DNA of 5,727 nucleotides, taken from an uncultured beta proteobacterium. GTDB lineage: Bacteria > Pseudomonadota > Gammaproteobacteria > Burkholderiales > Burkholderiaceae. The stretch spans positions 1-5,727 of the forward strand of contig CAIMXN010000159.1 of NCBI GenBank assembly GCA_903845455.1, in the 5' to 3' direction. Shown one piece after another: positions 1 to 5,499 of this stretch (positions within the stretch are counted from its first letter, which is position 1; each line of letters begins with the position of its first letter). The translations under genes were made by a program, and so were the position numbers. The notes beneath the pieces are model-generated. The model was not told the origin of the DNA. It made no database searches and saw nothing but the letters and a program-made list of their open reading frames with translations.

Positions 1-1
1 T

Positions 2-973
2 ACTGGCGAATCTAATAAATGCGGCACTCGCTCTACCTTTGATATTTTTCCGATGTATCTCAAGTACATCGTGGGCGATGTCAAACTGGCCCGCCCTATG
101 AAGATTACAGTAGATTGCGGTAATGGGGTTGGTGGTGCATTCGCAGGCCAGTTGTTTAGAGCACTGGGTTGCGAAGTGGAAGAACTCTTTTGCGAGGTGG
201 ATGGTCATTTTCCGAATCACCATCCCGATCCAGCGCACATCGAGAACTTACAGGATCTCATTCAGAATTTAAAAACTACCGATAATGAATTAGGTCTCGC
301 CTTTGATGGTGATGCTGACAGACTCGGTGTTGTCACTAAAGATGGTCAAGTAATTTTTCCTGACCGTCAAATGATGCTGTTTGCCAAAGATGTTTTATCC
401 AGAAATCCTGGTAGCCAAATTATTTATGACGTTAAATGCACTCGTAACTTAGCCACTTGGGTTAAACAACATGGCGGGGAACCGCTGATGTGGAAAACAG
501 GCCACTCACTTGTTAAAGCCAAGCTTAAAGAGACTGGTGCACCACTTGCAGGTGAGATGTCTGGCCATATCTTCTTTAAAGACCGCTGGTTTGGTTTTGA
601 TGATGGTCTCTATACAGGTGCACGTCTTTTAGAGATTCTCTCTAAAGAGAAAGATCCCAACAAAACACTGAACGACTTGCCAAATGCGATATGTACACCT
701 GAGCTACAAGTTGCATGTGCCGAGGGTGAACCTTTTGCTCTGCTCGAAACCATTAAAGCCAATGCGAAGTTCCCTACTGCAGAATCTATCAATACGATTG
801 ACGGAGTTCGTGTGGAATATGCCGATGGCTTTGGACTTGCCCGACCTTCGAATACGACACCTGTCGTGGTGATGCGCTTTGAAGCGGATAGTGAAGCAGC
901 GATTAAGCGTATTCAGGCGGAGTTTAAGGCAGTGTTGTTGGCTGTGAAGCCTGAGGCCCAGTTACCTTTCTAG
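2..973 (+). CDS. algC: Phosphomannomutase/phosphoglucomutase, C-terminal part (5' end outside window)
   Basis: Alpha-D-phosphohexomutase that interconverts 6-phospho and 1-phospho forms of mannose or glucose, feeding nucleotide-sugar synthesis for lipopolysaccharide and exopolysaccharide in the cytoplasm. The frame is open from base 2, and the residues before the Met at 53 (ending DIFP) read as protein, so that Met is internal and the true start lies upstream. The active-site phosphoserine loop is therefore not in view. Seen here: the metal-binding loop DGDADR at 305-322, the sugar-binding loop GEMSGH at 551-568, and the phosphate-binding loop RPSNTTP at 842-862. The ending KPEAQLPF is a natural C-terminus. 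About 323 of a usual ~460 residues are present. Characterised relatives have DGDGDR and RASNT or RSSNT, so the Ala and Pro are small local variants. The symbol follows the Pseudomonas homologue; manB would serve equally. Family call is firm; preference for mannose or glucose is not decidable. Confidence 0.95.
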   Translation, partial: TGESNKCGTRSTFDIFPMYLKYIVGDVKLARPMKITVDCGNGVGGAFAGQLFRALGCEVEELFCEVDGHFPNHHPDPAHIENLQDLIQNLKTTDNELGLAFDGDADRLGVVTKDGQVIFPDRQMMLFAKDVLSRNPGSQIIYDVKCTRNLATWVKQHGGEPLMWKTGHSLVKAKLKETGAPLAGEMSGHIFFKDRWFGFDDGLYTGARLLEILSKEKDPNKTLNDLPNAICTPELQVACAEGEPFALLETIKANAKFPTAESINTIDGVRVEYADGFGLARPSNTTPVVVMRFEADSEAAIKRIQAEFKAVLLAVKPEAQLPF

Positions 974-997
974 TTCCCTATTTGAATGCCTACATAA

Positions 998-1228
998 TTG
1001 GGTCATGATCATCAACAACTCCATCCGCACTTACAACAAACAAAAAGTTTAAAAAAGGCTACTAATCTCACACTCAATACGGAAGTATTGGCTGAGGCAA
1101 AAAAGTTAGGCATCAATATATCGAAAGTATGTGATGCCTTTTTAGAGTCATTTGTAAGGCAAGAGAAGGAGCGGCTCTGGAAACTGGAAAATGCAAAATT
1201 TAAGCTCAGTGGAGGATTTAATGCCTAG
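998..1228 (+). CDS. ccdA: CcdA-family antitoxin, altered at both ends
   Basis: CcdA neutralises the gyrase poison CcdB and represses its own operon through an N-terminal ribbon-helix-helix domain. The core KKATNLTLNTEVLAEAKKLG, then INIS and a W-x-x-EN motif, is a clear CcdA signature. Both ends look wrong. The only in-frame start is TTG at 998, preceded immediately by a stop codon, with no clear ribosome binding site. It gives a His/Gln-rich leader of 17 residues before KKATN. An ATG at 1005 in another frame reads MIINNSIRTYNKQKV and stops at 1050, so a single base lost near 1050 could have separated the native start from the body. After W-x-x-EN the usual toxin-wrapping tail of about 20 residues is cut to a short stretch ending GGFNA, suggesting an internal deletion. 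It lies 24 bases after the mutase gene and overlaps the ccdB start by 8 bases. Family call is strong; whether it is expressed is uncertain. Confidence 0.75.
   Translation: MGHDHQQLHPHLQQTKSLKKATNLTLNTEVLAEAKKLGINISKVCDAFLESFVRQEKERLWKLENAKFKLSGGFNA
1211..1215 (+). promoter_or_regulatory. Shine-Dalgarno site for the ccdB remnant
   Basis: GGAGG lies five bases before the ATG at 1221, inside the end of ccdA. This is a textbook ribosome binding site within a translationally coupled overlap. It is preserved although the toxin frame behind it is broken. Confidence 0.7.
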
Positions 1229-1377
1229 CTTTGCAATTCAAGGTAAAAAAATTTGTCTTGGACACACCAAGAATGTCGTCAGTTCTCGCTAAGCACCTTA
1301 AAAAAGAAGTCGCTAGCCTGAGAGATCAACAGCACATTGTTGTAGCGGCCATTGATAGGCTCTTTCGTGGGTTTTAA
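1221..1377 (+). pseudogene. ccdB: ccdB gyrase-toxin remnant (internal deletion plus frameshift)
   Basis: CcdB, usually about 100 residues, traps DNA gyrase on DNA. From the ATG at 1221 the frame reads MPSFAIQGKK, resembling a CcdB N-terminus, and stops at 1290-1292 after only 23 residues. One frame over, from about 1252, it reads FVLDTPRMSSVLAKHLKKEV and on to AAIDRLFRGF, stopping at 1375-1377. This matches the conserved CcdB C-terminal region, including the final Gly-hydrophobic end involved in gyrase poisoning. A run of seven A at 1245-1251 sits at the join, and one A fewer would fuse both parts into about 51 residues. Roughly 50 central residues are missing either way, so the gyrase-binding dimer fold cannot form. 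The start codon, the ribosome binding site and the ATG-overlap with ccdA are all kept. The ends are recognisable; the exact deletion borders are inferred. Confidence 0.8.
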
Positions 1378-1402
1378 ATCAATTTAGACTTGAAGAGCAT
1401 TC

Positions 1403-2290
1403 TCAAATGGCCTTTTTAGTGGGTTTATAAGGCACCCCTATGTCATATAAGTACTGAGTTAAAAAGGGCTCCCAAATTTTCCGCCCTGCAGGATCCATAA
1501 GGAGATTATGGGCATCATTGGAAAATATTCCGAACGGAATAAAACGCGAATTGGGATTTCCATGGGAGTAATGGACAAACATCAGGTTTGCGGTATGCCG
1601 GTCAATCAAGCTGTCGTTATCTCCATAAAACCAGATGGTCGGCAAAGTCGTTTTATCACCAAAATGGCCAGAGGCATCTATCAAATCATTGTAAAGACCG
1701 AAACAACAGGGTTCTTTGACAACACCTGAAAAATTGACCAGTCCTTTCAAAGAGGAATCTGGGTGATTTGTTCCATAAGCAAGGGTGATCCAGCCGCCTG
1801 TTGACTGGCCAACCATTACCGTAATATTTTTATTAACGTAGGGAAGAGTGTGAGCATAATCTATCGTGGCATTCAGATCCCCAGCAGCATTTAGTCCATA
1901 CAACTCCACTGACTTACCCGAAAAAGTACTCTCTCCATCCGATTGAGCAAATCCATGTCTCATTGGAACAATGACGACATAATCTCGTTCAATAAAATAT
2001 TGCACCATCGCCATAGGTCTAAAACGTTCCTGTTGATGTGAGTTACCTAAATTTGTTCCATGATTAATAATCGCCAATGGAAATGGGCCGGGGCCGGATG
2101 GTTTGAATATCGTTGTCTGAATTTTTAGGTCTGATAAAAATCCAGTCTTACTGATGAAAGCTACCTCTTCAGAGAAAGTGCTTTGTCCATGCGTATTTGC
2201 AATAAAAAATAGTGAGCCAAGAAAAAATAGTGACGCCCCAGTGAAGTGGAGAATGAAACTCCGCAATGGGTTTTGGGGTTTGCTAAACAT
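1403..2290 (-). CDS. Exported alpha/beta hydrolase (serine hydrolase, substrate unknown)
   Basis: A 295-residue alpha/beta-hydrolase-fold enzyme, probably periplasmic. From the ATG at 2290 there is a basic start and a hydrophobic stretch (about residues 9-31), then a likely signal-peptidase site after NTHG near residue 35. The mature part shows an oxyanion-type NHG (76-78), the nucleophile elbow GQSTG with Ser163, a candidate Asp226 in YGDNDSLI, and His261 in NDAHNLL, in the right order for a Ser-Asp-His triad. A Cys-Cys pair (195-196) occurs in the cap region. It resembles dienelactone-hydrolase or acyl-esterase-like proteins, but nothing fixes a substrate. A TTG at 2305 would add five residues; the ATG is preferred because the signal peptide then has normal length, though neither start has a convincing ribosome binding site. 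It is last in the minus-strand cluster, 42 bases after the cytochrome gene, and converges on the ccdB remnant. Confidence 0.85.
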   Translation of the reverse strand: MFSKPQNPLRSFILHFTGASLFFLGSLFFIANTHGQSTFSEEVAFISKTGFLSDLKIQTTIFKPSGPGPFPLAIINHGTNLGNSHQQERFRPMAMVQYFIERDYVVIVPMRHGFAQSDGESTFSGKSVELYGLNAAGDLNATIDYAHTLPYVNKNITVMVGQSTGGWITLAYGTNHPDSSLKGLVNFSGVVKEPCCFGLYNDLIDASGHFGDKTTLPTIWFYGDNDSLIDRHTANLMFVHYSHGNPNSRFIPFGIFSNDAHNLLMDPAGRKIWEPFLTQYLYDIGVPYKPTKKAI

Positions 2291-2332
2291 CCTGAATTTA
2301 GACAATGGTGAGATTCAAAATAGGAATCGTGA

Positions 2333-3058
2333 TTACTCTGGACTGTTAAGAGATCCAAGATAGTTACTGACTGCACGCATATCTGCATCAGATATGTCAT
2401 GAGTGAGAACCATCATTGCTTGGCCATTGGGACGATTCTGAGTATGCTTAAAAATAATCATTTGATCATTTAAATAATTTGCATGTTGACCTGCGAGTCT
2501 AGGTATTTCAGCTCTACCAACGGCACCTTTTTGATGACACAAGGTGCAAGGGGGCACCCCAGATTTTGGAATGCCTTCCGTATATATTTGCTCACCCCTG
2601 CGAACGAGAGGTGAGTCACTTTTTTCACCCTTCATAGGTACTTGGGCTGAATAGTATTCGGCCAATTCGTCTATTTGCTGCGCACTAAGATCGCCTCCGA
2701 AAATCCACATGAATGCCATTGAATTGGCACTCTTGCGCAGATGCTCTTTAAATTGCGCGAGCTGTATACGTAAATACTCTTTTTGTTGGCCGGCCAAATG
2801 AGGATACTGACTGGAGATAGATTGTCCTGTCTTTCCGTGACATCCCGAACATACTTGAAGTGCAATCAGAGAACCTGAGCGTTCAGAAATTTCAGATTCA
2901 GGCTTCTTTACTGGATCAGCAAATACTGGCAAAGTCTGTGTAAATGCCAAAAAGAGAAATGCAGAAATGCGGATTTTATTTTTTGTCAGCAGATTTTTTA
3001 AACTGCCTCCGCGCGCCTGATTGGGGTGAATACAAGTAGATACTATGACTTTATTCAT
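2333..3058 (-). CDS. Exported diheme cytochrome c (class I, cytochrome c4-like)
   Basis: A periplasmic electron carrier of 241 residues with two cytochrome c domains. Each has one covalent heme site: Cys70-Ser-Gly-Cys73-His74 and Cys171-Thr-Leu-Cys174-His175. Each is followed by the LAGQ...Y(L)..Q...F segment and then Met candidates for the sixth heme ligand (Met114 or Met117; Met215 or Met216), the layout of cytochrome c4 and related two-domain proteins. The N-terminus is a signal peptide with an unusually long polar part: the hydrophobic core is at about residues 31-45 and cleavage is likely after VFA (47). The ATG at 3058 has no good ribosome binding site, and no nearer ATG, GTG or TTG precedes the core, so the start is the weakest part of the call. 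Heme is attached after export by the Ccm system. Donor and acceptor are unknown; the hydrolase and parvulin neighbours do not identify a pathway. Confidence 0.9.
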   Translation of the reverse strand: MNKVIVSTCIHPNQARGGSLKNLLTKNKIRISAFLFLAFTQTLPVFADPVKKPESEISERSGSLIALQVCSGCHGKTGQSISSQYPHLAGQQKEYLRIQLAQFKEHLRKSANSMAFMWIFGGDLSAQQIDELAEYYSAQVPMKGEKSDSPLVRRGEQIYTEGIPKSGVPPCTLCHQKGAVGRAEIPRLAGQHANYLNDQMIIFKHTQNRPNGQAMMVLTHDISDADMRAVSNYLGSLNSPE

Positions 3059-3145
3059 TCGGTTAACTGTATAGTAATGAGCCTACAAAGACAATGGCTT
3101 TCAGTCTAGATACCTCAAAAACTATAAAGTAAGTAATCGGCTTAT

Positions 3146-3982
3146 TTATTGGATAATTCGAGCCCGCTGACGAAGCATTTTGACGTTTTCTAGCAGATAG
3201 TTTTGAATGATTGCTTGCTCTAACTGGGGTTTCGATTGACTAAAACTTTTAGTCTTTACTTCCCGCTTATCATCCAATTTGAGAATGAACCATGACCCAC
3301 TGAAGGAAATTGGCGTGGTAGTAGAGGATCCTTTTGAGAGAGTGCTAACAACGCTACTGATTTCTGTTGGTAACTGCCCTAATGAAACCCACCCTATCTG
3401 ACCGCCCTCTTTTTTAGAAGCGGCATCAATAGAATATTCCCTGGCCAATTTTTCAAAAGAATCGCCCTGCCCAATTCGGGAAATTAATCCTAAGGCGCTA
3501 GATTGACTCCCTACTACGATTTGGCTCAGTCGATATTGCATACTAGCAGTACCTGAACCTCCTAACTCTTTGATTTGACGTTCATACTCCGCCTGCAAAA
3601 CCTCATTTGTCATTGGATGGCTGCTGAGATAGTCTTGCACCATCGCCTGAACTAATAAAGTTTGTTTTAATTGCAAATATTGAGTATTGAGGTCTATTTT
3701 TTTATCTAAGCCTATCCTCGTAGCCTCTTGAGCTAAGAGCTCACGATTGATTAATTCTTGCTTTAGGTTATTTCTTAATGTGGGAGTATCTGCTTGACCA
3801 GCAGCAACCGCATTCTTCACATTCAGCTCCAGTAAGTCCTCTGATAAATAGACCCCATTGACTGAGGCAAAGAAACTAAACTCTCCATCAGTATCCGTTT
3901 TCGTAGAGAGCTCGGCAGCGCTAGCAAAGCATCCAAAGCTAACTAGAGTCAAAAGCCAAGCGACAGATAGAATTTTTTTCAT
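3146..3982 (-). CDS. Periplasmic SurA/PpiC-type parvulin-like protein
   Basis: A 278-residue exported protein of the parvulin prolyl-isomerase/chaperone family that assists folding of secreted or outer-membrane proteins. The signal peptide is residues 1-22, cut after ASA. A helical SurA-N-like region spans about 35-140 and includes LRNNLKQELINRELLAQEA, typical of this family. The parvulin domain spans about 150-240 with the hallmark GGQIGWV at 193-199. A basic helical tail follows. The conserved active-site histidine of the A-R-H-I-L motif is replaced here (YRLSQIVV, 150-157), and the late G-x-H-x-I histidine is replaced in GSWFILKL (229-236). The domain may therefore be a substrate-binding chaperone module rather than an active isomerase. 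ATG 3982 is chosen over TTG 3991 because it gives the classic MKK signal-peptide start. It lies 40 bases downstream of the 183-residue gene and is probably co-transcribed with it. Confidence 0.88.
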   Translation of the reverse strand: MKKILSVAWLLTLVSFGCFASAAELSTKTDTDGEFSFFASVNGVYLSEDLLELNVKNAVAAGQADTPTLRNNLKQELINRELLAQEATRIGLDKKIDLNTQYLQLKQTLLVQAMVQDYLSSHPMTNEVLQAEYERQIKELGGSGTASMQYRLSQIVVGSQSSALGLISRIGQGDSFEKLAREYSIDAASKKEGGQIGWVSLGQLPTEISSVVSTLSKGSSTTTPISFSGSWFILKLDDKREVKTKSFSQSKPQLEQAIIQNYLLENVKMLRQRARIIQ

Positions 3983-4022
3983 CGGAATCAATTTTCTTAC
4001 TCAGAACTATTCAATTAAGGAT

Positions 4023-4574
4023 TTAATGCAAAGGAATTTTAGTGGCAGATTTTCCTATAGGGTCTTGTTCAGGTTCACTCACTACCAACTGAGGAGAAGT
4101 TTGCCACTGAGCATTCACTGCCAGATGATTGAGTAAGACACATAAGGCTTGGAGCATGCGCCCGTCTAACTTTATATTTAAATTAGCATTGGCTGGCAAA
4201 ACAAAATCAAGAGAAAGTACATCAACCCCACTCTCCTGACTCAATTGACATTTCACTTCCATCACCAACAATGCATCAGCGCCTAACGGGTATTGAGTCC
4301 CACCCTGATACTCCTCACCCTTGCCGGAAGTATCCGACTGAGTGATCTGGTCTTGCAGATTTGCTTGCTCAAATTGAGCGATCGCTTTTGCAGTCTCGGG
4401 AGCATGACTCTTTTCTAATTGTTTTTCATACAAATGAGCAGTTGCCCCCAATATAAACAGGCTAACGCGCCGAGTGAACCAGAGACGAAACTCTGCAGCC
4501 TCATCCGTATTAAAGCGAAATAGAATTCGATCCTCATGGATAAGATACGTTGCATTTAGTTGTTTAATACCCAT
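4023..4574 (-). CDS. Conserved-looking protein of unknown function, 183 residues
   Basis: I do not recognise a named family. The ATG at 4574 has a good ribosome binding site (AAGGGG, minus strand, 4579-4584, four bases upstream), supporting the start. There is no signal peptide, membrane segment, Cys motif or P-loop, so it is probably cytoplasmic. The N-terminal part alternates as beta strands (LNATYLIHEDRILFRFNT, 6-23) and ends in a basic aromatic patch EFRLWFTRRV (28-37). A helical stretch with Glu, Lys and Gln runs about 38-78. A polar, Gly-rich linker (79-98) follows. The C-terminal half has two strand-like segments (101-110 and 118-126) and a helix MLQALCVLLNHLAVNAQW (140-157), then a polar tail. 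This reads as a genuine two-part fold with coding-like composition. It is first in the four-gene minus-strand cluster. The 145 bases before it hold no gene, and I see no convincing promoter there. Confidence 0.8.
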   Translation of the reverse strand: MGIKQLNATYLIHEDRILFRFNTDEAAEFRLWFTRRVSLFILGATAHLYEKQLEKSHAPETAKAIAQFEQANLQDQITQSDTSGKGEEYQGGTQYPLGADALLVMEVKCQLSQESGVDVLSLDFVLPANANLNIKLDGRMLQALCVLLNHLAVNAQWQTSPQLVVSEPEQDPIGKSATKIPLH

Positions 4575-4719
4575 ATCGCCCCTTTATCTTCATTACCACT
4601 AGACGCCCTTCCTAGCTGCGGATCTTTGCTTCATATTACCCGACAAAAGACAGCAGAAGAGCACACTCCCAATGAATATCGGAGCTCCAGGGCACTCAAT
4701 TTGCTCAAGCGAAGAAAAT

Positions 4720-4980
4720 TTAATCTAATTGATTTGAGGCAATATTTAAGAGCACTACCTGCTCACCACTCAATAACATTTCTAATGTAATCGAGCTTAA
4801 GGAAACGGTCTGTACCCCAGCCAACCTACCCTCAAAGGAATGGGGGCGTAATGACGGGTGAACGGGGTTCATTTGGAGTATTTGCAGCGCCTTTGCATAC
4901 TGATTTTCGACTTCTGGATGCGCCTTCAGAAATTGGGTAGCACGCTTGGCGTAGCGCTCCGTGAAAACAAGCTCTTTCAC
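4720..4980 (-). CDS. RelE/ParE-superfamily toxin, probably inactivated
   Basis: An 86-residue small basic toxin of the RelE-like superfamily, whose active members cleave ribosome-bound mRNA. Visible family features: MKELVFTERYAKRATQFLKA at the start, a helical hairpin to about residue 38, then HPSLRPHSFEGRLAGV (41-56) and the strands TVSLSSITLE and QVVLLNI. Relatives, as I recall them, read about S-Y-R-I-T-L-E where this protein has S-S-I-T-L-E (62-67), so the conserved Tyr-Arg seems lost, consistent with an in-frame six-base deletion at about 4791-4792. After LLNI the usual G-x-H-D-x-V-Y ending is replaced by ASNQLD and a stop. Start is GTG at 4980 with GAGGA six bases upstream, overlapping the antitoxin stop codon, so the pair is translationally coupled. 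It lies nine bases after the antitoxin gene. Family call is good; loss of activity is inferred from memory of the family pattern. Confidence 0.75.
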   Translation of the reverse strand: MKELVFTERYAKRATQFLKAHPEVENQYAKALQILQMNPVHPSLRPHSFEGRLAGVQTVSLSSITLEMLLSGEQVVLLNIASNQLD

Positions 4981-4986
4981 TTCAAT

Positions 4987-4991
4987 TCCTC
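4987..4991 (-). promoter_or_regulatory. Ribosome binding site of the RelE-like toxin gene
   Basis: GAGGA on the minus strand, six bases before the GTG at 4980 and overlapping the antitoxin TGA (4990-4992). It decides the non-ATG start, since the only nearby ATG (4993) runs into a stop after three codons. Confidence 0.65.
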
Positions 4992-5295
4992 ATTTGGCTG
5001 CAAGAGAAGCAGATCGAGAACTAGCTTGAAGGGGTTTCTGTGACCCACTTTTAATTTGTTTTAAATGTTCATCAGGCGATACCGCTTCAAAACGCCCTGC
5101 TTCTATATCTGCACGGGACTCTGATAATGCGGCCTCTAGCTCACATTCACGCATGTATTGGTAGTGCTCATAGGTCATCACGACATATTTCAGCTGACCA
5201 CGCACGCGTACCGCCACCTCTGACTGTGAAGACAGTTCTTCCTCCAAAGCTTTAATTCCTTTGACCTTTAGGTCATTGGCAGAAATTGCGTTCAT
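4990..5295 (-). CDS. Phd/YefM-type antitoxin
   Basis: Antitoxin of the Phd/YefM family, which binds the operator of its own operon with an N-terminal domain and neutralises its toxin with a flexible C-terminal region. MNAISANDLKVKGIKALEEE (1-20) is a typical start. VAVRVRGQLKYVVMTYEHYQ (28-47) is the R-G-K/Q-x-x-Y-V-V-M-x-x-x-x-Y core. The helix ECELEAALSESRADIEAGRF (50-69) then leads to the toxin-binding part ending near HLKQIK. At 101 residues it is slightly long: the last 20 or so, rich in Ser, Ala and Lys, look like a low-complexity extension. Start ATG 5295 has AAGGTG (5300-5305, minus strand) four bases upstream. It is the first gene of a two-gene operon with the damaged RelE-like toxin. 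It appears intact, so it could still repress its promoter or neutralise related toxins elsewhere. Confidence 0.85.
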   Translation of the reverse strand: MNAISANDLKVKGIKALEEELSSQSEVAVRVRGQLKYVVMTYEHYQYMRECELEAALSESRADIEAGRFEAVSPDEHLKQIKSGSQKPLQASSRSASLAAK

Positions 5296-5330
5296 ACGTC
5301 ACCTTATTCAGTGCCTGATTAAGAGTACTA

Positions 5331-5359
5331 ATTATTACACACTTTAGCGTATAAATAAA
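5331..5359 (-). promoter_or_regulatory. Possible promoter of the Phd/RelE-like operon
   Basis: On the minus strand a -10-like AATAAT (5331-5336, five of six consensus bases) lies 17 bases from a poor -35-like TTTATT (5354-5359). Transcription would begin near 5324, exactly where an AGTACT site (5324-5329) is found, a sensible position for an autorepressor operator. In DNA this AT-rich such matches arise easily by chance. Confidence 0.3.
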
Positions 5360-5362
5360 CAT

Positions 5363-5390
5363 TTGCTTTTTACGCTCTAAGTAGTATTAT
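5363..5390 (+). promoter_or_regulatory. Possible promoter toward the gene at 5588
   Basis: TTGCTT (5363-5368), a 16-base spacer, then TATTAT (5385-5390, five of six -10 bases). If used, it would produce a leader of about 190 bases containing all the hairpins described at 5427-5499. The -35 box matches only at TTG, so this is a weak call. Confidence 0.25.
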
Positions 5391-5426
5391 TCATTTCTCT
5401 GTTAAGAGTACTTTTAATAGATTCAT

Positions 5427-5465
5427 TTATAAAGCTGTTTATTGAACCTTTTCAATGCTTTATAA
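5427..5465. repeat. Bulged inverted repeat (hairpin)
   Basis: The outer arms TTATAAAGC (5427-5435) and GCTTTATAA (5457-5465) are exact complements of nine bases. The inner arms ATTGAA (5441-5446) and TTCAAT (5451-5456) pair around a CCTT loop. Only a five-base bulge (TGTTT, 5436-5440) interrupts the 15-pair stem. No U-run follows directly, so it is not a standard terminator. Confidence 0.6.
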
Positions 5466-5477
5466 GCTTCTTATAAA
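5459..5477. repeat. Inverted repeat with three-base loop
   Basis: TTTATAAG (5459-5466) and CTTATAAA (5470-5477) are exact complements around CTT. The left arm reuses bases of the hairpin ending at 5465, and the right end overlaps the palindrome starting at 5474, so these structures compete. Confidence 0.55.
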
Positions 5478-5499
5478 AGTACTATTAATAGTACTTTTA
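5474..5499. repeat. 26-bp perfect palindrome carrying two AGTACT sites
   Basis: Every base from 5474 to 5499 matches its own reverse complement with no loop. The centre is ATTAAT, flanked on each side by AGTACT (5478-5483 and 5490-5495) and an AAAA/TTTT arm. A loop-free dyad suggests a DNA-level binding site for two dimers or a tetramer rather than an RNA element. A third AGTACT follows at 5502. Confidence 0.7.

Noticed and set aside
610..872. Open frames of about 60 residues on both strands inside the phosphomannomutase gene
   Set aside because: They lie wholly within a well-supported coding frame and have no family-like sequence or ribosome binding sites.
1508..1729. Plus-strand 73-residue frame inside the alpha/beta hydrolase gene
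   Set aside because: Antisense shadow of a gene whose catalytic motifs are clear.
2154..2400. Frames on both strands around the hydrolase start and the cytochrome end
   Set aside because: They overlap two confident genes and read as out-of-frame translations of them.
3059..3145. Intergenic terminator or separate promoter between the parvulin-like and cytochrome genes
   Set aside because: Only four-base inverted matches and weak -10-like sequence (minus-strand TATACA at 3068-3073) are present, so neither can be supported.
3969..3982. Lipoprotein signal for the parvulin-like protein, because a Cys follows LVSFG
   Set aside because: The residue three places before Cys is Ser and the one two before is Phe, which does not fit a lipobox; an ASA cleavage site follows shortly after.
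3858..4136. Plus-strand 92-residue frame across the parvulin-like and 183-residue genes
   Set aside because: Antisense to both genes, with no recognisable sequence.
4681..4688. GGAGCTCC palindrome after the toxin gene as a terminator or operator
   Set aside because: Eight bases with no loop and no T-run; too short to call.
4560..4790. Plus-strand 76-residue frame in the gap between the toxin gene and the 183-residue gene
   Set aside because: Unrecognised sequence, overlaps the toxin C-terminus in antisense, and has no ribosome binding site. The gap more likely holds upstream control sequence of the minus-strand cluster.
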